Assembly: GCF_000482245.1 (NCBI RefSeq)
Contig: NZ_AWNH01000069.1
Coordinates: forward strand, 1-48,946
Direction of reading: 5' to 3'
Source of the DNA: Leptolyngbya sp. Heron Island J
GTDB taxonomy: Bacteria > Cyanobacteriota > Cyanobacteriia > Phormidesmidales > Phormidesmidaceae
DNA: 48,946 nt
The first letter of the stretch is position 1; every line of letters begins with the position of its first letter. This document shows positions 7,265 to 15,393 of this stretch, in pieces. The notes under the pieces are model-generated. The model worked only from the letters and a program-made list of their open reading frames with translations. It did not search any database and had not been told where the DNA came from. The translations under genes were made by a program, and so were the position numbers.

Positions 7265-7474
7265 GGGGATTAGAATTTTTGACACAAAAATCTGAGCGAT
7301 GCGTAGCGCAAGTGCATCGCGGGATGAGAAACTGAATTTGCAAATTTCTAGACAGCGCCAACAATAACGCCTTTCCAGGGCGCTTTGCTGTACAAACTGT
7401 CTGGTGAACTCAATTTTAAATATAGGTCGTTCGTGAAAATTATACAAGCGACTTATATAATTTTCTTTGATCGA

Positions 7475-7708
7475 ATGACTGAATCTTCGCCTTCTCAAGA
7501 ATCTGCCTTAAAGCGTCGGCGTGAAGAGCTGAGACTGACGCAGCGGGATGTAGCGGTTGGAGTGGATGTGTCAGTGCAGACGGTCAGTAATTGGGAAACG
7601 GGGCGGTATAAGGAGGCGAAGTTGACGTTGCCGCAGGTGAAGGCGTTATGTCGGGTGTTGCAATGGTCGATTGAGGAGTTGCCGGATGAGTTGGGGCCGG
7701 TGGAGTGA
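7475..7708 (+). CDS. XRE-family helix-turn-helix regulator
   Basis: 77-residue single-domain Cro/CI-type DNA-binding protein. The helix-turn-helix covers about residues 10-60: ALKRRREELRLTQRDVA, then VDVSVQTVSNWETGRYKEAKL, then LPQVKALCRVLQ. The ATG at 7475 is preferred over upstream in-frame starts because homologues begin a few residues before the first helix. There is no strong ribosome-binding site. It lies about 400 bp upstream of the NACHT gene in the same orientation, with a small divergent gene between, and may be the local regulator; this is inferred from proximity only. Confidence 0.88.
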   Translation: MTESSPSQESALKRRREELRLTQRDVAVGVDVSVQTVSNWETGRYKEAKLTLPQVKALCRVLQWSIEELPDELGPVE

Positions 7709-7714
7709 GTCGGG

Positions 7715-7754
7715 CTATCTCCTTTGGAGACGCTGCGCGAACGACTTCGCTCAC
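7715..7754. repeat. Interspersed cyanobacterial repeat (GGAGACGCTGCGCGAACG type)
   Basis: Contains TTTGGAGACGCTGCGCGAAC followed by GACTTCGCTCAC, a short intergenic sequence family I recall as widely dispersed in cyanobacterial genomes. It lies just after the XRE gene stop. A partly similar CTTCGACTTCGCTCAG sequence occurs at 11778-11793. Confidence 0.55.
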
Positions 7755-7817
7755 CCCTCGGGTATTGACTCTGTGTAAGGGCTTGTTTTTCCTTTGTCTT
7801 ATGCGTTATGTGCTTTG

Positions 7818-7843
7818 GCTAGGTGAGCGGAGCCGAACCTAGC
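7818..7843. terminator. Short inverted repeat at the end of the gene at 7839
   Basis: GCTAGGT (7818-7824) and ACCTAGC (7837-7843) pair around a 12-nt loop that itself contains GAGCGGAGCCGA. The right arm overlaps the stop codon of the minus-strand gene ending at 7839. A U-tract is poor, so it is at best a weak terminator. Confidence 0.35.
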
Positions 7844-8036
7844 TTTCGAGACGTTTTTCGATGGCGCTGATTAGCTCTGTGAATCCTGATTCAGTATGGA
7901 TCTCAGGCGTAAGCGTATTCATGTCTCTGAGGGTTTCCTTGAGTTCGGCGATGGTGGCGCGGATGCGGATATAGAGGTCTCTGGATTTACGGAAACCTTG
8001 CATGTTGGCACCACTAATGAACGTATTACATTGCAA
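7839..8036 (-). CDS. Small helical protein of unknown function
   Basis: 65-residue protein rich in charged residues with helical periodicity (SRDLYIRIRATIAELKETLRD, ISAIEKRLES). An AAGG six bases upstream of the ATG at 8036 supports this start; an internal ATG at 8003 is the alternative. It is transcribed divergently from the NACHT gene with a 69-bp gap, so the two could share a regulatory region. A plus-strand frame also covers much of this stretch, so the call is tentative. No family is recognised. Confidence 0.45.
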   Translation of the reverse strand: MQCNTFISGANMQGFRKSRDLYIRIRATIAELKETLRDMNTLTPEIHTESGFTELISAIEKRLES

Positions 8037-8105
8037 ACCTTACTTCATACAATTGAAGTGTGTGAAGCTTGTGCATATTCCCCAAAGAAAAATTCCTGAG
8101 AACTT

Positions 8106-11100
8106 ATGCAAAGTAATATACTTCCACCCAGACAGAGATTTTTGGCATTTATGGGACTATGCTTTTTGATCAGCATTACCTCTCTGTTTGGGGCACTTCG
8201 ATGGGGGCTAATAGGAGGATTGTTGTCTCCATTACCTCTTTTAGCATTAGCCTTTACCTTGCGATGGGTATTTTTCCCTCGCTTTTCAGGACGCACACGG
8301 GTACAGTTGACCAGTTTGGCAGCACTGTGTCTACCTGCAACACTCTACGTACCATCTAATCCAATTACTTTATTTCTTATTGAGTGGTTTTCGCAGACTT
8401 TTCAGCTGGAGACCAATCTAGAAGTTGTGTGGGTGGTAGTTGGAACTCAAGTTTGCATTACTTCAGGCGTAATTCTTTTGAATCAGATTTGGTCACAGGT
8501 AGACGTAAGCCAGCCTCAGGAAAATCCTGAGAATAATGGAGCTTTGCAGGCATCTAATCAAGACTATGAGAACAGTCTTGACCGATATTGTACCCCTCTA
8601 ATTCGTTTTCTAGATAGATACGATGATGACGTTAACTGGAGTGATCGCGACTTAACACCATTAGAGGCAGAAGTAGAAACTGAGCAGAGTGGCCGTTTTG
8701 GCTCAAGAATGGTGCCAGATTTAGTCTCAGCTATTCGGCAAGATAGACGTTCCGAAGTCTTTGTTGTTTTAGGTGATCCAGGGTCTGGTAAAAGTGTTTC
8801 TCTTCGTCGGTTAGTTCGTGTTTTATGTGATCAAGCATCGAGAACGGGTGTAGTGCCCGTATATATCAATTTGCGTGAATGGGCATTTGAATTTGGTGAA
8901 GTTACTTCAGAGTCGTTAGTTGAGTTTGTCAAAGAGAAGGCATATTCCCAGACTGGAAGAGATGGTAGGGCATTTATTGATACCTGGTATGAGCCTTTTA
9001 GAAAAAGCGGTCGGCTATTCTTTATAGTTGACTCTTTTGATGAGTTGCCGTCAATTTTAGATTGCGATGATAAAAGTGACTTACATCGAAAAATATCAGC
9101 TGCGTTTGATCAGTTCTTTACTCAAGAAATATACTCTTGCCGTGCTGTTATTGCTTCAAGGCATTTTCGCGCTCCTGCAGGGGTCAAAGGTACTCGGCTT
9201 GTTATTCAACCCTTCAAAGAGACTCAGATTCGTAAGGCAATGAAGCAGTGGCTTGTAGGGAAGGGAATAGATACAAACAAATATGTCAAAGATTTATTTA
9301 GACAACGGCCTCAGCTCGTACCACTTTTGCGAAACCCTTTTACGGCTGAGTTAATCGCCGAATATGCTAGATCGGGTCATGGGAACAATTTACCAGACAA
9401 CATGTTTATTGTGTTCGACCACTACATCACAACGCGATTAGAAGGCGATCGCTCTACGCTTCGTCGCTATGGTACGTCTCCAGAACAAGTGCGTAGTGCA
9501 GCAAATGTCATTGCCAAAAAGATGTATGAGGATAATAATGCTGGACTAGAAGTTGATGTTATTTGCATTGATGGCTATCTAAATTGTCCAGAATCATCAG
9601 CCATTATCGAGGCACTAAAATATAGTCGTATTGCTCGTGTGGGCGGATATAATCAGCAACGATTTTCTTTTGTACATAGGCGATTTGCCGAGTTCTTTGT
9701 TGCAAGTGCTATCCAAGAAGGAGACTTGACTGCGAATTTAGAGTCAATCCCAACAGATTCTAGATGGCGAGATTGCTTAGTGATGTATTGTGGAGTTGCC
9801 TCGTTATTTGAATGTCAAAGAGTTATAGATTTTTGCTGGGAGCAGATTAGTCGATATCGTCAGGACTTTGTTAGTGGGGATATAGGAAAGAGTCGTCCTG
9901 CCATTCACTGTCTCAGATTTCTCAATGATGCATACCGTGGAGATATTCAAGCACTGCAAAATATTCAAGATAGATTAGAGGATTTTATACTTAAAATCTT
10001 CGAAGAGCCTAATGTTTGTAAAGACCCACTGGGAAAAAGAATTCATAAAGATCTACTGGTGACTAAGATTGGTGTGGAGTCCATTCAGTTAATGATTGGA
10101 GAAAAACAGCAATCGGCTATATCAGAAGCATTCTTAGCCGATAGTAAGTGGATATCTGAAACAGCTTTAGGTTCTTGTCGGCATATTGCAAAATTGCCTC
10201 AACCTGTTCTTACTCAAATAAGAGGTTATATTCGCGCTATTCCATTCTTAGAAAAAATCAAAAAAATTAATGAGCTTGATTTTTTGTTTAGTACTGTTGA
10301 TAGCTTTGAATCACAAAGATATTCATTATGGACAGATGTCATCTATTCAGGTTTTCTAAATTTATATATACTAGGCATTCTGATATACAATTTGATTACA
10401 GTCCCTCTTTATTTAGTATATCTTTTCGGTTGGACATTAATCCTTTTTAGCACGAGTTATATTTTTTTCGGTGGTATAGATGAAATTTTTTGGGATAAAG
10501 AAGTCATAAATACTTCGCCAACAGAAAAAATCGAGATAATTCTATCAAGAGTAGGGTTTCGTTTATTAGTTGTAATTCCTCTTTTATTACCATTGTTAGC
10601 TAGAAATATAGATTTATGGCATGGTATTCCGTTATTTTTATTGATATTTGCAGGCTTTTTCCTATGTTTTGGTTGGGAAGAATTAATAGACTTTGGCAAA
10701 GATACTCTTGGGTTTATTTCCTTTAAGTGGCTATTCAACATGCCTAAAAAAATAACCCGAAAAAAACCGCAGGAAAAATATTACTTTCACATCTTTAGTA
10801 TGAAAGTAGGAGTTGGTGAAGCTTGTGCTTTTTGGTTTTTAGGTATGATGACGTTTTTTTACTTTATGAAACTGATTAATCAACTGATTCCAGAAGGGAT
10901 TCTGCAATGGATAGAAAGTGCTTTGGAAATCTTAACGGAATGGATAATGGTAGCCGGGTTAGTTACCTTTTGCTTATTTTTGTTGGTTCGTAAGCTAAGG
11001 AGGTTTTGGAATTTATTCTTGGACTATAGAGTAATAAATCAACAAGGCTGGCCAAGTATGATTTCGTGTGATTCACTATATCAATTCTGCTTGTCTTTTC

Positions 11101-11261
11101 GCACTCAGCAAGCTGCAAAGTATTATTTGAATACTATTCGTAAGCTCAGAATTCCTTTGACTGGTGAAGTTATCGAGCCACCCTTGGAACTAACTTTAGA
11201 TATGGGTCTTGATGAAGAACTAGGAAAGCTGAGAGAGCAATGGTATGGCTTATCGGCCTAA
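8106..11261 (+). CDS. Membrane-spanning NACHT-domain STAND NTPase
   Basis: 1051-residue protein. Residues about 10-130 hold three or four hydrophobic segments. The NACHT NTPase follows, with Walker A GDPGSGKS (223-230), Walker B/NACHT acidic motif FFIVDSFDEL (305-314; D309, D312, E313), a sensor-like AVIASRHF (347-354), and the winged-helix-type RFSFVHRRFAEFFVA (about 519-533). A helical region spans about 540-730. About six further hydrophobic helices lie between 745 and 965, then a soluble tail. There are no recognisable WD, TPR or LRR repeats. STAND NTPases with NACHT modules often act as phage-defence sensors; that role is inferred. The gene is markedly more AT-rich than the housekeeping genes around it, suggesting acquisition. 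Confidence 0.88.
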   Translation: MQSNILPPRQRFLAFMGLCFLISITSLFGALRWGLIGGLLSPLPLLALAFTLRWVFFPRFSGRTRVQLTSLAALCLPATLYVPSNPITLFLIEWFSQTFQLETNLEVVWVVVGTQVCITSGVILLNQIWSQVDVSQPQENPENNGALQASNQDYENSLDRYCTPLIRFLDRYDDDVNWSDRDLTPLEAEVETEQSGRFGSRMVPDLVSAIRQDRRSEVFVVLGDPGSGKSVSLRRLVRVLCDQASRTGVVPVYINLREWAFEFGEVTSESLVEFVKEKAYSQTGRDGRAFIDTWYEPFRKSGRLFFIVDSFDELPSILDCDDKSDLHRKISAAFDQFFTQEIYSCRAVIASRHFRAPAGVKGTRLVIQPFKETQIRKAMKQWLVGKGIDTNKYVKDLFRQRPQLVPLLRNPFTAELIAEYARSGHGNNLPDNMFIVFDHYITTRLEGDRSTLRRYGTSPEQVRSAANVIAKKMYEDNNAGLEVDVICIDGYLNCPESSAIIEALKYSRIARVGGYNQQRFSFVHRRFAEFFVASAIQEGDLTANLESIPTDSRWRDCLVMYCGVASLFECQRVIDFCWEQISRYRQDFVSGDIGKSRPAIHCLRFLNDAYRGDIQALQNIQDRLEDFILKIFEEPNVCKDPLGKRIHKDLLVTKIGVESIQLMIGEKQQSAISEAFLADSKWISETALGSCRHIAKLPQPVLTQIRGYIRAIPFLEKIKKINELDFLFSTVDSFESQRYSLWTDVIYSGFLNLYILGILIYNLITVPLYLVYLFGWTLILFSTSYIFFGGIDEIFWDKEVINTSPTEKIEIILSRVGFRLLVVIPLLLPLLARNIDLWHGIPLFLLIFAGFFLCFGWEELIDFGKDTLGFISFKWLFNMPKKITRKKPQEKYYFHIFSMKVGVGEACAFWFLGMMTFFYFMKLINQLIPEGILQWIESALEILTEWIMVAGLVTFCLFLLVRKLRRFWNLFLDYRVINQQGWPSMISCDSLYQFCLSFRTQQAAKYYLNTIRKLRIPLTGEVIEPPLELTLDMGLDEELGKLREQWYGLSA

Positions 11262-11300
11262 GGCTTTAAGTTCTGTCTGCTAGATGAAGATAGTTTCCGG

Positions 11301-11669
11301 TCATGCATTGATGCCTTCTGTTTCAATGACCTCTAGTAAGCTAGGACGACAGGATTTAACATCGACAACATCCACACTAAACGCCTCATCAAACTCAGCA
11401 GCAGCAGTAGCCGCTAAAAAATACTGATTAGCAGGCATTCCCCAAACCGCTAGATCAATATCTGAGGTCATCGAAAAGTACTCTAGCTTGATAGCCGAAC
11501 CAAAAACCTGAACCTTCTCAGCCTTATACTCCTCTCGCAGTAACTTTGCCAATTTAGGAATCAACTCCCAAGCCTGCTCCCATCGTGCCTTAATTTCTGG
11601 CGTGATAGATCGCTGAGGCAGTGAAAACTGCTTCCACTCTTCTGGGCTCAGTTCTAAGGCTGTCTTTGC
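11301..11669 (-). CDS. MNT-type nucleotidyltransferase domain protein
   Basis: 122-residue protein with the minimal nucleotidyltransferase signature VFGSAIKLEYFSMTSDIDLAV, containing the GS motif and the metal-binding D-x-D pair; a third acidic residue lies in FSVDVVDV. Such proteins are usually the antitoxin (AMPylating) half of HEPN-MNT modules. No HEPN partner is visible on either side, so it may be solitary or have lost its partner. I chose the ATG at 11669 (MAKTALELSPEEW); an upstream start at 11720 would add a basic, hydrophobic stretch that does not look like part of the fold. It converges with the NACHT gene. Confidence 0.82.
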   Translation of the reverse strand, partial: AKTALELSPEEWKQFSLPQRSITPEIKARWEQAWELIPKLAKLLREEYKAEKVQVFGSAIKLEYFSMTSDIDLAVWGMPANQYFLAATAAAEFDEAFSVDVVDVKSCRPSLLEVIETEGINA

Positions 11670-11739
11670 CATTAATCTCAATAACAGAGGTCTTAGAAAC
11701 CATAATAGTCGATGCTTCAAAGGTGGTTGCCAGCGACTC

Positions 11740-11793
11740 CTGAGCGGAGTCGAAGGGGAGCACTGGGTGGGATGTGGCTTCGACTTCGCTCAG
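11740..11793. repeat. Inverted repeat of the CTGAGCGGAGTCGAAG type
   Basis: CTGAGCGGAGTCGAAG (11740-11755) is the reverse complement of 11778-11793 apart from one G-T pair; the loop is 22 nt. This is a known style of short intergenic palindrome in many bacterial genomes. It lies between the nucleotidyltransferase and methyltransferase genes. Confidence 0.7.
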
Positions 11794-11826
11794 CCAGCGA
11801 GAAGTGCAAGCTTATGTCTACTGTTT

Positions 11827-11886
11827 GTTTGAGCCCGGAAAAGAATGATGGCCCAAGATTACGTCTGCATTGCTCCCGTCAGACTT
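11827..11886. repeat. 60-bp imperfect direct repeat, left copy
   Basis: Aligns without gaps to 13135-13194 with about 11 differences in 60 (near 82% identity, most of them transitions). The two copies flank the AT-rich methyltransferase gene at a spacing of 1308 bp. This copy overlaps the start of the possible short ORF at 11848. Confidence 0.7.
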
Positions 11887-11994
11887 TGCCTGTTCGAACT
11901 ACCGTTCGGACAAGGTTTAATGCCTGATATGTGGACCGTAGCCTGGTCTCAGGATAGTATGCCGGTAGGAGAATTAATTTTTCAGTCGACCTAA
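11848..11994 (+). CDS. Possible 48-residue ORF just before the methyltransferase gene
   Basis: An ATG at 11848, preceded by GGAAAAGA, opens MAQDYVCIAPVRLCLFELP and ends with VGELIFQST at 11992-11994, three bases before the next ATG. The composition is protein-like and the tight spacing is operon-like. The corresponding frame in the right-hand repeat copy (13135-13194) is interrupted by TAA, but the encoded segments agree conservatively (YVCIAPVRL versus YVCITPIRL). It may be a real short gene or the remnant of one. No family is recognised. Confidence 0.3.
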   Translation: MAQDYVCIAPVRLCLFELPFGQGLMPDMWTVAWSQDSMPVGELIFQST

Positions 11995-11997
11995 TAA

Positions 11998-12933
11998 ATG
12001 TCAGGCATTGTAGGACGGATAGGGGGTATGAATCGAGCACAGAAAATATTACGGCACATAGACAAAGATGGCTACGGTGTTGAAATTGGCCCTAGTCACA
12101 ATCCTATTGCTTCAAAAAAGAATAGATATAAAGTACATATTATTGACCATATGAGCCGTGAACAGCTCATCAAAAAGTACAAAAATCATGGAGTAAATCT
12201 CGATAAAATAGAGGAAGTTGATTTTGTCTGGAAGGGTGAGAGCTATACAGAACTTACTGGCAAAGCTAAATATTATGACTGGGTGATTGCTTCCCATGTG
12301 ATTGAGCATGTACCAGATTTAATTAGTTTTCTCAATGATTGCGATGCCATTTTAAAAGATGACGGAGTTTTGTCTCTAGCCATACCAGATAAAAGATATT
12401 GTTTTGACCACTACAGACCCATTAGTAGCATCTCAAAAGTTATAGATAGCCACTTGCAAAAGCGTACTAATCACACTCCAGGAACGGTAGCTGATTATTA
12501 TTTAAATGTTGTTCATAGGTCAGGGAAAATAGCGTGGGATGTACACGCAGAGGGCAAATATGGCTTTATGCATGCTTCAGAAAATATTCTTCAGAAAATG
12601 AACTCAGTTATCCATGAAAATGCTTATTTTGATCTTCATGCTTGGTGCTTTGTTCCCCATTCTTTTAGATTAATCATTTACGATCTTTTTTGCCTTGGTT
12701 TTATTCCTTTTAAGGAGGTTGATTTTTTTCGAACTGATGGATGTGAATTTTATATAACCCTGGGCAAGAAAGGGCAATTTCCTAGCAAGTCGCGATTGGA
12801 AATGCTAGAGACTATAGAATCTGAGCTTAAAAATAGTAAAAGTATAAAGCAGCAACTTTCTACACCGATTTTTAGAGGTTTAGATGTTGCCAGAAAACTG
12901 AAAAGAGCTGCCATATCCTATCTCAGGGATTAG
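11998..12933 (+). CDS. Class I SAM-dependent methyltransferase
   Basis: 311-residue protein with a Rossmann-type methyltransferase core. The SAM-binding glycine motif is GYGVEIGPSHNP (about residues 25-36). The motif IV/post-II block is YDWVIASHVIEHVPDLISFL, followed by LKDDGVLSLAIPDKRY. The arrangement resembles methyltransferases found in glycan or lipid modification clusters, but the substrate is unknown. An internal ATG at 12028 (MNRAQKILRHI) is an alternative start. The gene is strongly AT-rich relative to codA downstream and is flanked by 60-bp direct repeats, both signs of transfer. It stands alone, with no glycosyltransferases nearby. Confidence 0.85.
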   Translation: MSGIVGRIGGMNRAQKILRHIDKDGYGVEIGPSHNPIASKKNRYKVHIIDHMSREQLIKKYKNHGVNLDKIEEVDFVWKGESYTELTGKAKYYDWVIASHVIEHVPDLISFLNDCDAILKDDGVLSLAIPDKRYCFDHYRPISSISKVIDSHLQKRTNHTPGTVADYYLNVVHRSGKIAWDVHAEGKYGFMHASENILQKMNSVIHENAYFDLHAWCFVPHSFRLIIYDLFCLGFIPFKEVDFFRTDGCEFYITLGKKGQFPSKSRLEMLETIESELKNSKSIKQQLSTPIFRGLDVARKLKRAAISYLRD

Positions 12934-13134
12934 TTTGGATGTAGTTGCATAGAGTTACTGCAGAACAGATAAGTTGATAGCCGAAAGTAAACACCTCTAA
13001 TAGCGCTGGTTTCGACGCCGCTCAACCAGCTAACTTTCAGGAAATGAGGGTTGCTTGGATGCGATTAGTCTTGGATTTTGACCCTTAGACGGGGGAATGC
13101 TGCCTCGCCGAACGTAAGATCTGTACCCAATGTG

Positions 13135-13194
13135 CGTTTAAGCACGGAAAAGGGTGATGGCCTAAAGGTATGTCTGCATTACTCCCATCAGACT
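13135..13194. repeat. 60-bp imperfect direct repeat, right copy
   Basis: Right-hand partner of 11827-11886 (about 82% identity). It ends 17 bp before the start of the amidohydrolase gene, so it occupies that gene's promoter and leader region. Confidence 0.7.
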
Positions 13195-13210
13195 TGTCTC
13201 CGTCCGATTC

Positions 13211-14458
13211 ATGACGCCTACACTTATCCTCAGAAACTGTACCCTTGCCAATGGCCCAGCTGACATCGCCATTGAAAACTCAACCATTATCGCCATTGAA
13301 CCCCATCTGGCCATAACCGCCCCCACGGAAATCGACTGCGCAGGCAATCTGGTCAGCCCGCCCTTTGTCGAATCCCACATTCACCTAGACTCAGCCCTCA
13401 CCGCTGGACAACCCCGCCACAACCAAAGCGGTACCCTGTTTGAAGGTATCGAAATCTGGCGCGATCGCAAACAAACCCTCACCCTTGACGACGTCAAACA
13501 CCGTGCTACTGAGGCCCTCAAACTAATGGCCAGCCAGGGCACCCTCTTCGTCCGCACCCACGCCGACGTTAGTGAAGCCAGCCTTACCGCCTTGCAAGGC
13601 CTGCTCGAAGTCCGCGACGCCGTTAAAGACTGGATTACTGTCCAAGTTGTCGCCTTCCCCCAGGACGGCATTTATGGCGGCCCCAAAAACAACGACTTGA
13701 TCGAAGAAGCCATCAAACAAGGAGCTGATGCCGTCGGCGGCATTCCCCACTACGAACTCACCCGCGAAGACGGGGTCAGGTCCGTCCATCGCATCTTTGA
13801 ACTAGCTGAGAAATACAACCGCCTGATCGATATCCACTGTGACGAGATTGACGACGACCAATCCCGCTTTCTCGAAATTGTCTCTGCCTGCGCGTTGCGA
13901 ACGAGCCTAAAAGAACAAGTCACCGCCAGCCACACCACTGCCTTTGGTTCCTACAACGATGCCTATGCCTTCAAACTCATGGGCTTCCTCAAACGTTCTG
14001 AGATTAACTTTATTGCCAACCCGCTGATTAACATTACTCTCCAGGGCCGCACCGATACCTACCCTAAACGCCGTGGTCTCACCCGCGTTAAAGAACTGTG
14101 GCAAGCTGGTCTGAATGTCAGTCTGGGCAACGACTGTATCCAAGATCCCTGGTACGGTCTTGGCACTGGCAATATGCTTGATGTTGTTGCTATGGCTGTT
14201 CATGTTTGCCAAATGACTGGCCTCAAAGAACTTGACGCTTGCTACGACATGGCAACAGGTTACGGTGCTCGCACGCTCAACCTGCAAGACTCCTACGGTA
14301 TAGAGGTGGGCAAACCTGCCAACCTGATTGTGTTGGACTGCACTAGCCAGTACGAAGCTATCCGCCGTCGTCCCATTGTCAGCTACGTGATTTCTCGTGG
14401 GCAAGTGCTGATAGAGACAACCACGCCTGAGATTAAGTGGCAGCGAGGGGTAGGGTGA
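13211..14458 (+). CDS. codA: Cytosine-deaminase-like amidohydrolase
   Basis: 415-residue metal-dependent hydrolase of the cytosine deaminase group of the amidohydrolase superfamily. Metal-site motifs are PPFVESHIHLD near residue 50, IDIHCDEIDDD about 200, TASHTTAFGSYND about 237, and SLGNDCIQDPWYGLGTGNM about 310, the last being typical of CodA. The expected reaction is cytosine to uracil plus ammonia in pyrimidine salvage, although related enzymes deaminate other heterocycles. The start ATG at 13211 directly follows the right repeat copy. No permease gene (codB) is adjacent. Base composition is GC-rich, in sharp contrast to the methyltransferase gene upstream. Confidence 0.87.
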   Translation: MTPTLILRNCTLANGPADIAIENSTIIAIEPHLAITAPTEIDCAGNLVSPPFVESHIHLDSALTAGQPRHNQSGTLFEGIEIWRDRKQTLTLDDVKHRATEALKLMASQGTLFVRTHADVSEASLTALQGLLEVRDAVKDWITVQVVAFPQDGIYGGPKNNDLIEEAIKQGADAVGGIPHYELTREDGVRSVHRIFELAEKYNRLIDIHCDEIDDDQSRFLEIVSACALRTSLKEQVTASHTTAFGSYNDAYAFKLMGFLKRSEINFIANPLINITLQGRTDTYPKRRGLTRVKELWQAGLNVSLGNDCIQDPWYGLGTGNMLDVVAMAVHVCQMTGLKELDACYDMATGYGARTLNLQDSYGIEVGKPANLIVLDCTSQYEAIRRRPIVSYVISRGQVLIETTTPEIKWQRGVG

Positions 14459-14460
14459 CC

Positions 14461-14488
14461 GTAGGAACGTTCCATGGAACGCCCCTGC
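14461..14488. repeat. Imperfect palindrome of the GGCGTTCCATGGAACGCC type
   Basis: GTAGGAACGTTCCATGGAACGCCCCTGC lies immediately after the amidohydrolase stop. It is a mismatched copy of the perfect palindrome at 34401-34436. It probably acts as a 3'-end hairpin and belongs to a dispersed repeat family. Confidence 0.65.
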
Positions 14489-14536
14489 GTGCCTAGCGTT
14501 TATGATTGAAGTACCTCATTCTCTGGAGACGGGTCG

Positions 14537-15097
14537 ATGACAGCCGCCAATAAAGTTAGTTGGACGGTAGATGATTTAGAGGGGTTGCCTGAAACTAGCG
14601 ATCGCTTTGAAATTATTGATGGAGATCTGCATGTGACAAGGGCACCCCATTGGAAACATCAAAGTGTTGCAGGCAGAATTCATGCTCAACTATTGAATTG
14701 GTCTATCCAGTCAGGACTGGGGGAACCTGTAATGACTCCAGGGATCATTTTTTCACCCAGTGATGCCGTTATTCCAGATGTTGTCTGGGCTAGTAATGAT
14801 TGCATAGAAGCTCTACTGGACGATGCAGGCCATTTAACAGGAGCACCGGAACTGGTGATTGAGGTCCTGTCTAAATCGCAAAAAGATAAGGAGCGAGATA
14901 GAAAGTCAAAGCTCAAGCTTTATTCGGTCGAAGGGGTCCAAGAATATTGGATCTTTGATCGCGAACAGCAAATAATCGAGGTCTTCCGTCGCGAAGATGG
15001 CATCTTGGTTAAAGCTCTGACTCTCTACGCTCAAGACGCGCTAACCAGCCCTTTATTGCCTGATTTTAGCTGCGGAGTTGCCGCTTTATTTGCCTAG
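14537..15097 (+). CDS. Uma2-family (DUF820) putative endonuclease
   Basis: 186-residue member of the Uma2/DUF820 family, PD-(D/E)XK nuclease-fold proteins that are greatly expanded in cyanobacteria. Fold-defining segments are FEIIDGDLHVTRAPHWKHQ, the acidic VIPDVVWAS and PELVIEVLSKSQKDKERDRKSK, then the aromatic VQEYWIFD. Biological role and activity are unproven for most members. A second member of this family lies at 46277. It is preceded by a palindrome and followed by an essentially empty intergenic stretch. Confidence 0.9.
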   Translation: MTAANKVSWTVDDLEGLPETSDRFEIIDGDLHVTRAPHWKHQSVAGRIHAQLLNWSIQSGLGEPVMTPGIIFSPSDAVIPDVVWASNDCIEALLDDAGHLTGAPELVIEVLSKSQKDKERDRKSKLKLYSVEGVQEYWIFDREQQIIEVFRREDGILVKALTLYAQDALTSPLLPDFSCGVAALFA

Positions 15098-15393
15098 TGC
15101 GATCGCAACCGTCGGACTACGCTGCTAGCTCACCCTGAAAGCCTCACTAGAACTTGCCCAAGGCAATGTCTTTACAGCTTGCACCCATTGGCCGTTGGTG
15201 CTAATCCCTATCCCTCACCATTGCCATCCCTATGGATAGACGTCCCAGGTAACGTCTTACCGCCATTTGCCATCTCCATCACCGCATGATTAAACTCTAT
15301 GACTTACCATAAAGAAATGTTTATCCCATACTAGTACTGATTTATCAGTCTGGTTATGATTTAGCTGCCCGAGCTGTAACCTCATTTGCCCCC
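15098..15393. other. Intergenic region upstream of uvrA
   Basis: 296 bp with no credible ORF. It must hold the uvrA promoter. I looked for a cyanobacterial LexA box (AGTAC-N4-GTWC type) and saw only a half-site-like AGTACT near 15335, so there is no clear SOS operator. Confidence 0.45.

Noticed and set aside
7896-8099. A plus-strand frame opposite the small gene at 7839.
   Set aside because: It has Gly/Asp/Thr-rich composition without a pattern and no ribosome-binding site; the minus-strand frame has better helical periodicity and an AAGG before its start.
11712-11927. A 71-codon plus-strand frame, and the 61-codon frame at 13078-13263.
   Set aside because: Both run through the palindromic and 60-bp repeat DNA and encode Arg/Ser/Cys-rich sequence with no protein-like pattern; the similarity between them comes from the DNA repeat.
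15098-15393. LexA-controlled SOS promoter of uvrA.
   Set aside because: Only one half-site-like AGTACT is seen; the symmetric partner is missing.
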